This document shows positions 1 through 9,172 of a stretch of DNA of 30,141 nt, piece by piece. The notes below the pieces were generated by a model. It was not told where the DNA came from, searched no databases, and saw only the letters and a program-made list of their open reading frames with translations. Positions within the stretch are counted from its first letter, which is position 1, and every line of letters begins with the position of its first letter. The translations under genes and the position numbers were made by a program. The stretch comes from Rhizophagus sp. LPA8_4_AMF (Eukaryota > Glomeromycota > Glomeromycetes > Glomerales > Glomeraceae), in NCBI GenBank assembly GCA_021464525.1, contig JADRCO010000591.1:1-30141 (forward strand), written 5' to 3'.

Positions 1-32
<32 letters not shown>
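1..32. repeat. T14/A18 homopolymer junction
   Basis: The window opens with 14 T followed directly by 18 A. This is a self-complementary homopolymer block in the region upstream of the first coding sequence. Such tracts are common between genes throughout this window and no function is implied. Confidence 0.9.
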
Positions 33-119
33 GGAAAAAGAAAAAGCCAGTAACAAAAAATAAAATAAAATATAATAATTGAAATAATCTCGTAAAAAAT
101 AATCGAAAAATTGTAAAAA

Positions 120-1271
120 ATGAATTCTACTAAAACCTTTGAAGAAACAAAACAAGGTATAGAAAACCAAGATCCTTTAACACATATATTAGAAAAACAA
201 GCAAAAGAAATTGAAGATTTTAGTAAACGGATGAGTTTAGAATTTCAAACATCATATCAAGAATATATTAAAAAACAAAATGAACTACAAAATTTATATC
301 CTGGAATTGGAACTTGTCAATGTAAAGAGAGGGATAATATAATTCAATCATTAAAATCACGTATTGAAGAATTAGAAAAAGAATCTGATAATAAAAATCA
401 AGATATTAAAAATCTTCAAAAAGATGTTCAATCACTCTTTAATATTATTATAAAGAAAGGTATAGCAAATGTTGAAGAAATTGATATTATTATGCCAACT
501 AAAATTACCATTACAACAGAAATTGGGGAAGAAATTTATGATAATGAAAGTACTAAACAAGTTAATATAGAATTAAAAGATCATAAAATAGAAATTGAAA
601 AAGATAGATTATCAATTGACAATGTTCATTATTATGATGATATTAAAGATAGTTATTCAGATTCTGCTGTAGATTTATTTACTGATGATGATTCATCAAC
701 TACTGGAGATTCAATTAAAGTGGATAATTATGAGGATTCTAATTTTGGTAATAGTAAATATGATCGACCTTCAGAATGGCTTGACGTTTCTTCAACATTA
801 AAACAACGTAATAGAATTGATAAAAAGAATTTGGATCGTTGGAATTCTAAAATGGCAAATAACGGATTATTACCAATTAAATTAGTGGGAAAGGTTGATG
901 AAGAAAAAGAAGAGAAGATTCGAACTCATAGAAAAAGACATAGTACATCCGCTATTTGGTTAAAAACTTATGAAAGTAAACAGAAACAACAGAATCAAGA
1001 TGAAAAATTTAGAATTTCTTCTTTCAATTTTACTAAATATGCTTTTAATACTACTACTGATGATAGTAAATCTAGTAAATCAAAACCAAAAGATTCCAAA
1101 GAACTTTCTGCTCCTATATCTTTAAAGAGTTCTGTTAGTACTTCTATATCTGACATTTATACCACTTCTTTAACAAAAAATTCTTTACATCCTTATGATT
1201 TAGTAGAACATCATAAAAATAATACTCTTAGTTATAGTAAATCTCAACAACTACTTTCTCAATATAAGTAG
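120..1271 (+). CDS. Coiled-coil protein, paralogue 1 (lacks the Y-T-K modules)
   Basis: Intron-less 383-residue protein of unknown function. Residues about 18-112 are predicted coiled coil, rich in E, K, Q and L, and match the N-termini of the genes at 1713 and 11411. The shared pattern is K/NQA...E.F, then YQEFIK-like (YQEYIK at 46-51), then SLKSRIEELE and KNQDIK. The rest is acidic, then S/T/K-rich and probably disordered (DDSSTTGDS near 198-206; basic KIRTHRKRHS near 270). The three-fold Y-T-K modules of its two relatives are absent, so the C-terminal half was replaced, lost or diverged. The ATG at 120 is the first in frame and follows an A-rich leader. It contains CQC at 66-68, which the relatives lack. 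The function is not recognised. The unbroken reading frame and the paralogy support a real gene. Confidence 0.8.
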   Translation: MNSTKTFEETKQGIENQDPLTHILEKQAKEIEDFSKRMSLEFQTSYQEYIKKQNELQNLYPGIGTCQCKERDNIIQSLKSRIEELEKESDNKNQDIKNLQKDVQSLFNIIIKKGIANVEEIDIIMPTKITITTEIGEEIYDNESTKQVNIELKDHKIEIEKDRLSIDNVHYYDDIKDSYSDSAVDLFTDDDSSTTGDSIKVDNYEDSNFGNSKYDRPSEWLDVSSTLKQRNRIDKKNLDRWNSKMANNGLLPIKLVGKVDEEKEEKIRTHRKRHSTSAIWLKTYESKQKQQNQDEKFRISSFNFTKYAFNTTTDDSKSSKSKPKDSKELSAPISLKSSVSTSISDIYTTSLTKNSLHPYDLVEHHKNNTLSYSKSQQLLSQYK

Positions 1272-1712
1272 AATTAAGTGAGGGTGAGATAAATTTTAGG
1301 CGGGATTATGTGAAGGAACGTTATTATTTGATGATAATAAGAGGACATTGTAAATTGTAAAAAAAACTTTGTATTATTTATTTTTGTTTTTATTTTTATA
1401 TTTATTTTATTAATATAAATTACATGATGTATGTAAAGATTTTATTACAATATAATAATAAAGTCAATACACATATACATATATATAGTATGTATATACA
1501 TAATTTTTTTTAAAAAAAAACGATACAGTGATTACAAGGCGAGGCGTAGTGGCTTATGTTTTCCGGAAATCCTGTTTTGTGTGTCACAAATCTGATTCAT
1601 TTTTTTCTTTAAAAGAAAAAGTGTGGGTAATATTTTGATTTAATTTATTCCCATTCCCCTAAATTCTCATAAACTCTCAAATTATCCCCAATCCTTTAAT
1701 CTCTCATAAATA
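1272..1712. other. Intergenic spacer between paralogues 1 and 2
   Basis: AT-rich spacer between two genes on the same strand. It contains a TATATA/CATATA-rich stretch near 1475-1505 and a small GC-richer island at about 1530-1580 (gattacaaggcgaggcgtag). No open frame or RNA gene can be supported. It probably holds the 3' end of the first gene and the promoter of the second. Confidence 0.6.
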
Positions 1713-3254
1713 ATGGAAATACAAGATAAAGACGAACTTTTATTTAAATTAATTGAGAATCAAGCAAACCAATTTGAAGAATTTGGTAAATGTATGAGTT
1801 TACAATTACGTTCATTATATCAAGAATTTATTAAACAACAAAGTGAAATGTTAAAAAAGTGTTTGAAATTTTATGAAAATTATCAAAAAGAAATTATTTA
1901 TCAAAGAGAATTAATAAATGATTTATCAGTTCGTGTTGAAAATTTGGAAATTCATTCTAATAAAAATGATCAAGATATTAAAAATTTTAAACGAGATTTT
2001 TATTATTTACTTAAATTAAATAATCGCTTTAATGTAAAAGATTATGAAAATATTATAGGATTTTATAATGATGATAATGAGAAGATTTTAAATAATATAA
2101 ATTTTACAAAATCTTTAAAAGTTGAATCACAAGAAAATATTTCTTCTAAACTTGATCAAATTCATTTTAAAATTCAAAGTATTATTAATAGAAGAGAAAA
2201 TTTAAGTAAAATTATTAAAAAAAGAAATTTTAGAGTTTTATCATATGATTTCACTCGTGATGAATTAATTCAATATACAAAATCAGAAAATTTTATTTCT
2301 TTAAATAATGATATTAAAAGAATTATTAATAATCTTATAAATAAAATGTTACAAGATGAGTTGACGAATTTTAGGGGAAAATGGTTAAATGCTGAAGATG
2401 CAAGTTCGAATTGGGGCGATAATGCGAAAAATGCTAAAGATGCAAGTTCGAATTGGGGCGATAATGCGAAAAATGCTAAAGATGCAAGTTCGAATTGGGG
2501 CGATAATGCGAAAAATGCTAAAGATGCAAGTTCGAATTGGGGCGATAATGCGAAAAATGCTAAAGATGCAAGTTCGAATTGGGGCGATAATGCGAAAAAT
2601 GCTAAAGATGCAAGTTCGAATTGGGGCGATAATGCGAAAAATGCTGAAGATGCAAGTTCGAATGAGATGAACCAAGCTAATAATCACGATAATAATCATG
2701 ATAATAATCCCGATAATAATCACGACAATATTCAAGATAATATTCAAGATAATATTCAAGATAATATTCACGATAATCTTCACGACAATATTCACGATAA
2801 TAATCATTCACTTACGATTCCCATACTTGAAACCCTTCATTCCCTTCATTCTCAAATTCAACAAATTATTGTTCAAAAAGAAACTCTTGGTTATAAAGTT
2901 AGGTTAAGGCATTTTAAAGCTCTTTTAGAAGAATATTTTACAATTAGTGATTTTATTCAATATACAAAAACAAATCATTTTTATTCTTTGGATGATAATT
3001 CACAGAGATTAATAAATCTTTTCATTCATAAAAATTTAACACAAGAATTTGAACAAGAAAATATGATATTAACCCAAAATTTAGAAGAATATATTAAAAG
3101 AGGTTTGATTCCAAAATTACCTTTAAAGTATAATAATTATACCGAGTATAGGAAAAGTGGTATGTTTCACGGATTAAAGAAAAATTTAAAAAGAAATGTT
3201 GAAAAATTAGTTGAATTAGAAGAAAGATTGGCAAATGATAAAGCAAATGAATAG
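1713..3254 (+). CDS. Coiled-coil protein, paralogue 2, with three Y-T-K modules and a tandem-repeat insert
   Basis: Intron-less 513-residue protein; the function is not recognised. Residues 8-100 are the family coiled coil (ENQANQFEEFGK, YQEFIKQQ, NDQDIKNF). Three related helical modules follow: A at about 147-213 (YTKSENF at 188-194), B at 378-442 (YTKTNHF at 417-423) and C at 454-505 (YTEYRKSGMF at 476-485). Each has a basic helix and a Y-T-K/E...F..L core followed by K/QR and a hydrophobic helix. Between A and B, residues 228-366 are low-complexity: six full copies of a 14-residue repeat (DASSNWGDNAKNAK type) plus a partial one, then about ten DN(N/I)(H/Q) tetrapeptides. The gene at 11411 has the same A-B-C order but a short, non-repeated linker, so the repeat array is an insertion or expansion particular to this copy. 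The DNA repeats are near-identical, which points to recent slippage. The ATG at 1713 was chosen because the family coiled coil starts just after it. Confidence 0.85.
   Translation: MEIQDKDELLFKLIENQANQFEEFGKCMSLQLRSLYQEFIKQQSEMLKKCLKFYENYQKEIIYQRELINDLSVRVENLEIHSNKNDQDIKNFKRDFYYLLKLNNRFNVKDYENIIGFYNDDNEKILNNINFTKSLKVESQENISSKLDQIHFKIQSIINRRENLSKIIKKRNFRVLSYDFTRDELIQYTKSENFISLNNDIKRIINNLINKMLQDELTNFRGKWLNAEDASSNWGDNAKNAKDASSNWGDNAKNAKDASSNWGDNAKNAKDASSNWGDNAKNAKDASSNWGDNAKNAKDASSNWGDNAKNAEDASSNEMNQANNHDNNHDNNPDNNHDNIQDNIQDNIQDNIHDNLHDNIHDNNHSLTIPILETLHSLHSQIQQIIVQKETLGYKVRLRHFKALLEEYFTISDFIQYTKTNHFYSLDDNSQRLINLFIHKNLTQEFEQENMILTQNLEEYIKRGLIPKLPLKYNNYTEYRKSGMFHGLKKNLKRNVEKLVELEERLANDKANE
2394..2663 (+). 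repeat. 42-bp in-frame minisatellite (6 full copies plus 18 bp)
   Basis: Units start at 2394, 2436, 2478, 2520, 2562 and 2604, with a partial unit at 2646-2663. Each encodes 14 residues (DASSNWGDNAKNA plus E or K). The units are identical except for one position: the first and the last partial copies begin GAA (Glu) and the five inner ones AAA (Lys). The unit is visibly GC-richer than the flanking coding sequence. Because 42 is a multiple of three and the unit has no stop in several frames, long shadow frames appear on both strands. Confidence 0.97.
2679..2807 (+). repeat. 12-bp in-frame repeat encoding DN(N/I)(H/Q)
   Basis: Ten 12-bp units of the type AATAATCACGAT / AATATTCAAGAT, plus 9 bp, immediately after the 42-bp array. 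They encode Asp-Asn-Asn-His and Asp-Asn-Ile-Gln/His tetrapeptides. The units are more diverged than the 42-bp repeat, so they are probably older. The result is a hydrophilic, probably disordered linker between modules A and B. Confidence 0.95.
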
Positions 3255-3608
3255 AAAGTTAGTGATATTTAAGAATTTATGAATTACCAATTATTATATT
3301 TTTCTATTGTAAAAAAATTTATAAATCAGTAGGTAAAATAAAAAAAAAATCCGTTAGTCGCGGATTTCGCGAAGAGATTAACACGTGATTATAATGATAT
3401 TTATTTATTATATCCTAATTAAAACAGCCATTTTACCAGTATCGCCATACTATAGGACATTCTGAAGTCAAATTTAGGGTAAGAATGAAAAAAAAAAACT
3501 TTTTTTTTAAAAAAAACAAAAAATAAAAAAGGAAAATATCTAAAAACTAAAGAAAATAATCGAGATTTCCCCAATTCCCTGATTCTATCACCTGATCTAA
3601 TATATTAC
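3255..3608. other. Convergent intergenic spacer
   Basis: The 3' ends of the paralogue 2 gene (plus) and the kinase-like gene (minus) face each other here. The spacer is A/T homopolymer-rich with a short GC-richer patch near 3350-3390, including CGCGGATTTCGCG and a CACGTG hexamer at 3382-3387. No gene is seen. Confidence 0.5.
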
Positions 3609-4757
3609 TTAATTCCTTTTAAGATAATTTATTGATTTCATTTCTGCTTGTTCTTCTTGTGACATATTATTTTTATAATAATTATTTAAAATAACTTTAA
3701 TTTCATTTTGTATAATTAATATATCCGGTCGTTTTGACGGATCATCGTCCCAGCATTTTTCCATTAATCTTGAATAACATTTTGGAGTTCCTTTCATAAT
3801 ATTGGGTCTCAATCCATCTATAATTTCTGCTGATAATTCTGATCGTTTATCTTCAAATGGTTGAACACTTGTTGATATTTCCCACATGGTCATTGCAAAA
3901 CTATAAATATCTGAACTTGTGGTCATTTGTTCTTGTTTTAACATTTCTGGAGCAACATATGGCATAGTTCCAAAATTTTTTTTTAATGGATTGTCAATTG
4001 GTCGACAAAATCTAAGGTCTCCAATCAACCAAATTTCACGACTAATCGAGTAACCTAAAATCTCAGAATGTAAATCTCCATGAATTAATTTATTATTATG
4101 TACACTTCCTAATGATTCCGCTATATCAAGAAGTATTTTAAATTTTTGAATCCAATTAAGTGAAAATATGTTATCTTGCAAGTAATTTTTTAAATTATAT
4201 GGAATACTCTCCGTAATAATCATGTAATTGTTGTTACCATAATCTTTTGTTAATCCATAACTACGTATAACAGGCGAAATAGTTGATGATAATAATAAGT
4301 GCGTTTTAATCTCCTGAAGCCATTGTTCTTTATTCATATTTATATATTTAATAGTCACAGCTTGTGGTCCAATTCTTTTTAACTCATGTTTTTCATAATC
4401 CCATTTCCCATATTTTCCTTCCGTCCATATTGCTTTTACTTTACTAAAACTTCCTTGAGTTACATATTGAATATCCTGTAAATTATTATAAGGTATCCAT
4501 TCCACGATAAAATCTGGTTTAAGAAAATTCTTTTGACAATTTTGAATCCATTCATCAATTTCTTTATTATCGGAACTCCATTTTGAAAATCTATCTTTCA
4601 AGTATTTTTTAATACAAAATTCACAAGATTTCAAATTAAAACATCCATTTTGACATTTTTCACATTTTTTTATTTTCATAATAGTTTTCAAGATCTCATC
4701 GTTTAAAGAATTATCCTTTTTGATAATATTGATAATAGATTGCGTTGAAGAATCCAT
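3609..4757 (-). CDS. TKL-like protein kinase domain protein with damaged catalytic motifs (probable pseudokinase)
   Basis: Intron-less 382-residue protein. The N-terminus has a cysteine cluster (C32, C35, C39, C45, C48), as in the zinc-ribbon-like leader common on AM-fungal TKL kinases. The kinase domain spans about residues 93-358. Visible motifs are a glycine-loop-like QGSFSKV (101-107), the ATP-binding Lys in AVTIK (K137), HGDL in the catalytic loop (226-229), DLR in the DFG position (247-249), APE (269-271), SDIYSFAM (282-289) and the C-lobe Arg in KRP (342-344). The Asn expected five residues after the catalytic Asp is missing. The loop reads HSEIL where relatives have HSGNIL, one residue shorter, and the Gly of DFG/DLG is Arg249. 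Lys137, Asp228 and Asp247 remain. These changes predict weak or no phosphotransfer, perhaps with retained ATP binding. The ATG at 4757 precedes the cysteine cluster by about 30 residues, as expected for the family. Upstream lie short palindromes. Confidence 0.88.
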   Translation of the reverse strand: MDSSTQSIINIIKKDNSLNDEILKTIMKIKKCEKCQNGCFNLKSCEFCIKKYLKDRFSKWSSDNKEIDEWIQNCQKNFLKPDFIVEWIPYNNLQDIQYVTQGSFSKVKAIWTEGKYGKWDYEKHELKRIGPQAVTIKYINMNKEQWLQEIKTHLLLSSTISPVIRSYGLTKDYGNNNYMIITESIPYNLKNYLQDNIFSLNWIQKFKILLDIAESLGSVHNNKLIHGDLHSEILGYSISREIWLIGDLRFCRPIDNPLKKNFGTMPYVAPEMLKQEQMTTSSDIYSFAMTMWEISTSVQPFEDKRSELSAEIIDGLRPNIMKGTPKCYSRLMEKCWDDDPSKRPDILIIQNEIKVILNNYYKNNMSQEEQAEMKSINYLKRN

Positions 4758-5289
4758 TATTTTTTAAAGTTAAAAGGAAATTCTTCTTAATAATAAAAAA
4801 AATATATTAAAAAGGAATAATTACTTTTTATATATTATTTTATTTGTACGAATTTCTCATAATATTTTACCTTTTATAAAAGTTTTCATTCATTCATTTT
4901 ACAAACATGAAAATTTTCATTCAAAGTTTCATTTTTACTAAATTCAAAATTTCGTTAAATCAACTAAAATGAAAGTTTTCATTTAATTTATTAAAATTAG
5001 TACCAAAAAGGTATGGTTTCATTTTTTATGTAGATGGTAGGCGTATTTCAATTATTAATTCTTTGATAATAGATGATATAATAATATTATATATTACAGG
5101 AAATTTACGTGAAATCTCTTAATTTGAATAATGAAAACAGGTTGAACAGGTTATGAACCTGATTCCTCGGAAAAAATTATTAATTTATTAACAATACTTT
5201 ATTATCATGTGATACTCTAATAAATATACATATCAGATATTTATTTTACATTCAAATCAATAAATAAAACCATCTTTTTAATTATAATA
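4758..5289. other. Spacer upstream of the kinase gene, downstream of the TLDc gene
   Basis: Promoter-side DNA of the minus-strand kinase gene, and 3' side of the BTB-TLDc gene. It carries several copies of a TTTTCATT-type motif, including two near-perfect palindromes (listed separately). Near 5140-5160 there is an ACAGGTT direct repeat with a partial inverted copy (AACCTG). No open frame is supported. Confidence 0.5.
4881..4982. promoter_or_regulatory. Cluster of TGAAAnTTTTCA palindromes upstream of the kinase gene
   Basis: ATGAAAATTTTCAT at 4907-4920 is a perfect 14-bp palindrome. ATGAAAGTTTTCAT at 4969-4982 differs by one base, and half sites (GTTTTCATT, GTTTCATTT) occur at about 4881-4935. 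The sites lie 125-225 bp upstream of the kinase start codon. Repeated palindromes in this position could be binding sites for a dimeric regulator, but chance in AT-rich DNA is possible. The spacing between GAA and TTC does not fit a heat-shock element. Confidence 0.3.
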
Positions 5290-8200
5290 TTATTTATCTG
5301 TTCTTGTAACCCTATATATTTCCCATGCATCAATCTCATATCTGCCTTCAGGTAATATAGTTGGTTGTTCGTAAAGTCCATCTTCTTTAATGTGACAAAT
5401 AACATGAGGCCATATAATATCATCAAATCCATAATCTGGCTCATTGGTATGTAAATTCCCATGTCTATAGATAAAACTCAAATCTTCCCCAAATTTCAAC
5501 AAAATACCATTGGGATATACACTCGTCTGAGAAATCGCTTTATCAGGAGTTTTAACTCGGCTTAATTTAGCCTCCGTTCCATATTCATCTTTAGACGAAA
5601 AAATAAAACTTTCAGTTGTATGAGCATACTTTTTCTTATCTGATAAATCTAATTTCCAATTTAAAGGATTATAAGCACCAATTATTTCTTCGGAATCTTT
5701 AATCCTCATTATCATTAGTGAAGGTCCATGATGACATTTCATTGTTGGTAATAAATTATATGTTGAGTGATTATAATATTTTTCATGAGAATTTGACCGA
5801 CCATTCATTCTAAACAGGAGTGTAAATTGAAATGGCATATCTAGAAAATCGTCATATGGATCATCTAATTCTTCCGTGGAATTTTCTCCTTCAATCCATG
5901 TTGAAATTAATGCTATAAATTCGTCCTCAATAATTTGATGAGGTCTAAAACCGTCACAAATAATTTTACGATGGGAATTCCTAATTTTTCGAATAGGATT
6001 TCTATTTTTAATTTTACGAGATGGATTCGTAAAAATATAGTTAAATGTCGTATATTTCGATATAACGGGAGAATAAGTTTGAGTTTGAATTTTACTATCT
6101 CTTCTAGCAACTCTAAAAATTTCCCATTCATCAATAGTGTAAACTCCTTCAGGTATTATAGTTGGTTGTTCATAAGAATCATTTTGTCTAATGTGACAAA
6201 GTACAGAATCATTCCCTTCATAATCTTCTTCATAATAAAATTCTAAAACTTCCCCAAATCTTAATAAGACACCATTGGGAACTTCAAAAGCTGCACTAAT
6301 ATAACGAGAACATACTTCTTCTGAACAAATTGCTCGACGAAAATTTTTAACCCGACTTAATATATAATTGGTCCCAACCGTATCTTCGATTGAGAAAATA
6401 AAACTCTCTGATGTATTTTCATATTCGCATAAACCTGATCTGCCTAATTTTTGTTTCCAACTGACGGGATTATAGGCTCCGATTATCTTTCCTGATGGTT
6501 GAAGTTTCATTATCATTAGTGAAGGTCCATGATGACATTTCATTGTTGGTAATAACCTATCTGTTGATTTATTATAATAATTATTATTTTGATGGTAGAA
6601 ATCTGTAACATCTTTCATACGAAATAAAGGCGTGAATTTAAATGGTGTGTTAGACCAAGTGTACCGATCTTTCACAGGATCTTTTTTGTTAATCCATGTC
6701 GCAACCAATGCAAAAAAGTCATTATCAACAATCTTTGTTTCAACAGGTGGATTAATTTGATGTGTAATTTTAACTTCTTCGTTCATTACTACTATTGGTT
6801 TATCATCTTTCCTATGAATTTTGTAAATATCCCATTCTTCAATGTCATACTTGCCTTCTTCTATTATAGGATATTCATAATATTTATTCTTAATATAACA
6901 ATTAACATAATATCCCATATAATTAAATGAAAGATCTTCCCCAAATTTTAATAGTACACCACTGGGATATACGCTCTCTAAACAAATTGCGCGATTAAAA
7001 TCGCGAACTCTGCTTAATTTAAAATTTGTTCCATATCTATCATCACATGAAAATAGGAAACTTTCTGATGTACTAAGATATACTCTTTTTGATATATCTT
7101 GTTTCCAATCAACTGGATTATAAGTCCCAATTATTTTTCCTGATCCTCTAAGTTTCATTATCATAAGTGATGGTCTACCATGATAACATTTCATTGTAGG
7201 TAATAATCTACGAGTAGATTTATTATAATATTTATGATGTTCAGTATAGAACCCCGTCGTATCATTCATACGAAAAACATGCCTAAATTGAAGTGGAGAA
7301 TTGAATCCAGTGTATGGATTATCATTAGGATCTTTTCTGTCAACATATGTCGCAATTAATCCAGTAAGTCTACTACTAATAACATTTGGTTCAACAAGTA
7401 AATTTGAGCGAGGTGGGATTTTATATCGAACTAATTGTGTCGGTAATATCGGTTCATAATCTTGAATTGACAACCGTTCTTCCCTACTCATATTTTTGTA
7501 TTGAATTAATCGTAAACTATCCTCCAGAGTAACCCCCAATGCATTGATTTGAGATGTTTTATCTGTTAAAGTATGATAATCAGGAGTATTTGCAATACCC
7601 CATTCAATCAATTTATTAAAAATTGTTATTTCTGGCAAGCAAATCATGTCCAACTTAAGTATACGCAATAATAATTCTTCTTCAATATGTGGAAATTCTG
7701 AAGAATCAAATAAAATTGACGGTCTCTCTGCAAAGATATCTTGGCATATTAAATAAAGGTCTTGAGTAGATGGAATCCGATAAGAAGTTCTTAATATAGG
7801 AAAAATATCTTCATCAGACCATTCCTTCTTTTTATTTTTCTTTCCATCTAATTCAGATCTTAAAAAGTCAAAAAATTCTTGGAGAAGAAGAACATCAGAA
7901 ATTAGCATTAATTCCATCAAAATATTCGTGTCCGGATTATACAAAATGACCTTTCCATCACAGATACCCCTGCAAATTTCAAAAAGTCAGAATATTTGTT
8001 AATTAATGCAGTGAGTTCAAAAAAAAAAAAAAGAAAAAAGTAAAATAAAATTCACGAACGAACTTTTACTTTAATATTATTTCAAAAGCATCAGTTGAAA
8101 CTTCCAAACTTAGCTTATACTTATCATCAATTTTTCTTGCCCATTTTTCGGATAAGGCAACCTTAAAATATTCGCATTTTCTGCGAAGTTTGCTCGAATA

Positions 8201-8326
8201 TGCATCAAAAGTCTTGATATTGCCGGATGTTCTATCATAGATTTCTAAAAGAGTATCATGAGGACCATCGGTTACAGGAGGATCTAATGAATCGATAGTT
8301 AGATCTGGAAAAGTATAGGAGAACAT
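5290..8326 (-). CDS. BTB-BACK protein with three tandem TLDc domains
   Basis: Two exons: 8070-8326 and 5290-7969, with a 100-nt intron (donor GTAAAAG at 8069, acceptor TTTGCAG ending at 7970). The split codon completes FEIILK-GICDGK, a normal BTB core, and gives 978 residues. Residues about 20-125 are BTB (FEIILK, ISDVLLLQEF) and about 140-250 BACK-like helices. TLDc domains lie at about 282-472, 498-708 and 765-976. Each repeats LLPTMKC(H/Y)HG.PSLMIM, G.IIG.YNP..WK, TSESF.FS, GT..(L)SRV and a closing G.Y.I..WEI(Y/F) block. TLDc proteins often carry one such domain, with roles in oxidative stress resistance and V-ATPase binding (OXR1, NCOA7, TLDC2), and BTB proteins are often CUL3 adaptors; both roles are unproven here. 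The linker before the third TLDc is basic (IRKIRNSHRK). Three copies is unusual. The start ATG at 8326 precedes the BTB domain by the usual short leader. Confidence 0.88.
5706..5754 (-). repeat. 49-bp tract identical to 6507-6555 (TLDc 3 and TLDc 2)
   Basis: Positions 5706-5754 and 6507-6555 are identical over 49 bp. Both encode the LLPTMKCHHG/PSLMIM core of a TLDc domain. The matching part of TLDc 1 (about 7157-7204) has several substitutions. Identity that includes third codon positions, inside domains that otherwise differ a lot, suggests recent gene conversion or local duplication between domains 2 and 3. Confidence 0.9.
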
Positions 8327-9172
8327 CGTGGTTAAAAATACTTCGAAAATAGATTAAATTCATCATATTTATATATTTAATTTCGCGTCGTATTATGTAC
8401 ATTTTGAATGCGAAATTGCCAAGTTTTTTGTTGTACGAATCATAGCGCCTTATTCATTGTAATATTTCCATTATTGGTCAAATGATTTTCGAAAAAAGAA
8501 AATGACTCCGAAAACTTTATTATCTATTTCATTATTCCATTCTGGTAAAGAACCGAAAGAATTTTTTTTTTTTGATTGTCTATAGTCTATTTACCTAATT
8601 AAAAAAATAATGTAATTGAAAAAATATAAATTTGGAAGGATATATGGATTTACAACAATACATTGTATAACCAATAATGGTCTGTCGCCATGTGATAAGA
8701 GAACTTTAATTTTGAAATTATACAATCTGATTGGTTAGAATTTCAAAGAGATTGTAGAGATTGTTCAAACAAAGATCAAAGTAACGCCTTAACTTTTCAT
8801 GCATGGGAATTACCATTGTTCAATAGTGAGCATCAGTAGAACTTGTATAGAGGATCAAATGTACGATATAACGTAAAATCAAAACAAACAAATCTGTTTT
8901 TTTTTAAACAAAAAAAAAAATTGTTTTCGCGAAATTACGTAAAGATAAAAACCATAATTTACAAAAAAAGAAAATTATGTCAATGACCATTTTTTTTATT
9001 AAACCAACAAACACTTAGGGATATTGACAATCAAGAATTATAATAAATAAAATAAATTATTAATTAGAATTTTAAATTTAATCATACAGTACATAAATCA
9101 CCTAGGCTACTATCGGTCCGCTATCCAAGAATGGTTAAAATCTTAATTTCGGCCAAACCAATGATTGTGATT
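8327..9172. other. Spacer between the BTB-TLDc gene and ureF
   Basis: This is the 5' flank of the minus-strand BTB-TLDc gene and the 3' flank of the minus-strand ureF. It is AT-rich with poly-T/A runs. CCAAT-type octamers occur near 8466 (ATTGGTC) and 8669 (AACCAATAATGG). No coding frame of note was seen. Confidence 0.5.

Noticed and set aside
1530-1600. Possible tRNA-derived element in a GC-richer island
   Set aside because: TAGTGGCTTATG vaguely recalls an A box, but there is no B box (GGTTCNANNCC) and no cloverleaf could be drawn.
2385-2907. Long open frames on both strands over the repeat arrays
   Set aside because: They exist because 42-bp and 12-bp units are multiples of three without stops in several frames. 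Their peptides are pure repeat products, and the plus-strand frame that contains the family modules is the real gene.
4907-4982. Heat-shock elements upstream of the kinase gene
   Set aside because: The GAA and TTC triplets are not spaced by two bases as required for nGAAnnTTCn, so only an unassigned palindrome is claimed.
5241-6246. Short frames on both strands within the BTB-TLDc gene
   Set aside because: They overlap a clear coding sequence in other frames and have no domain of their own.
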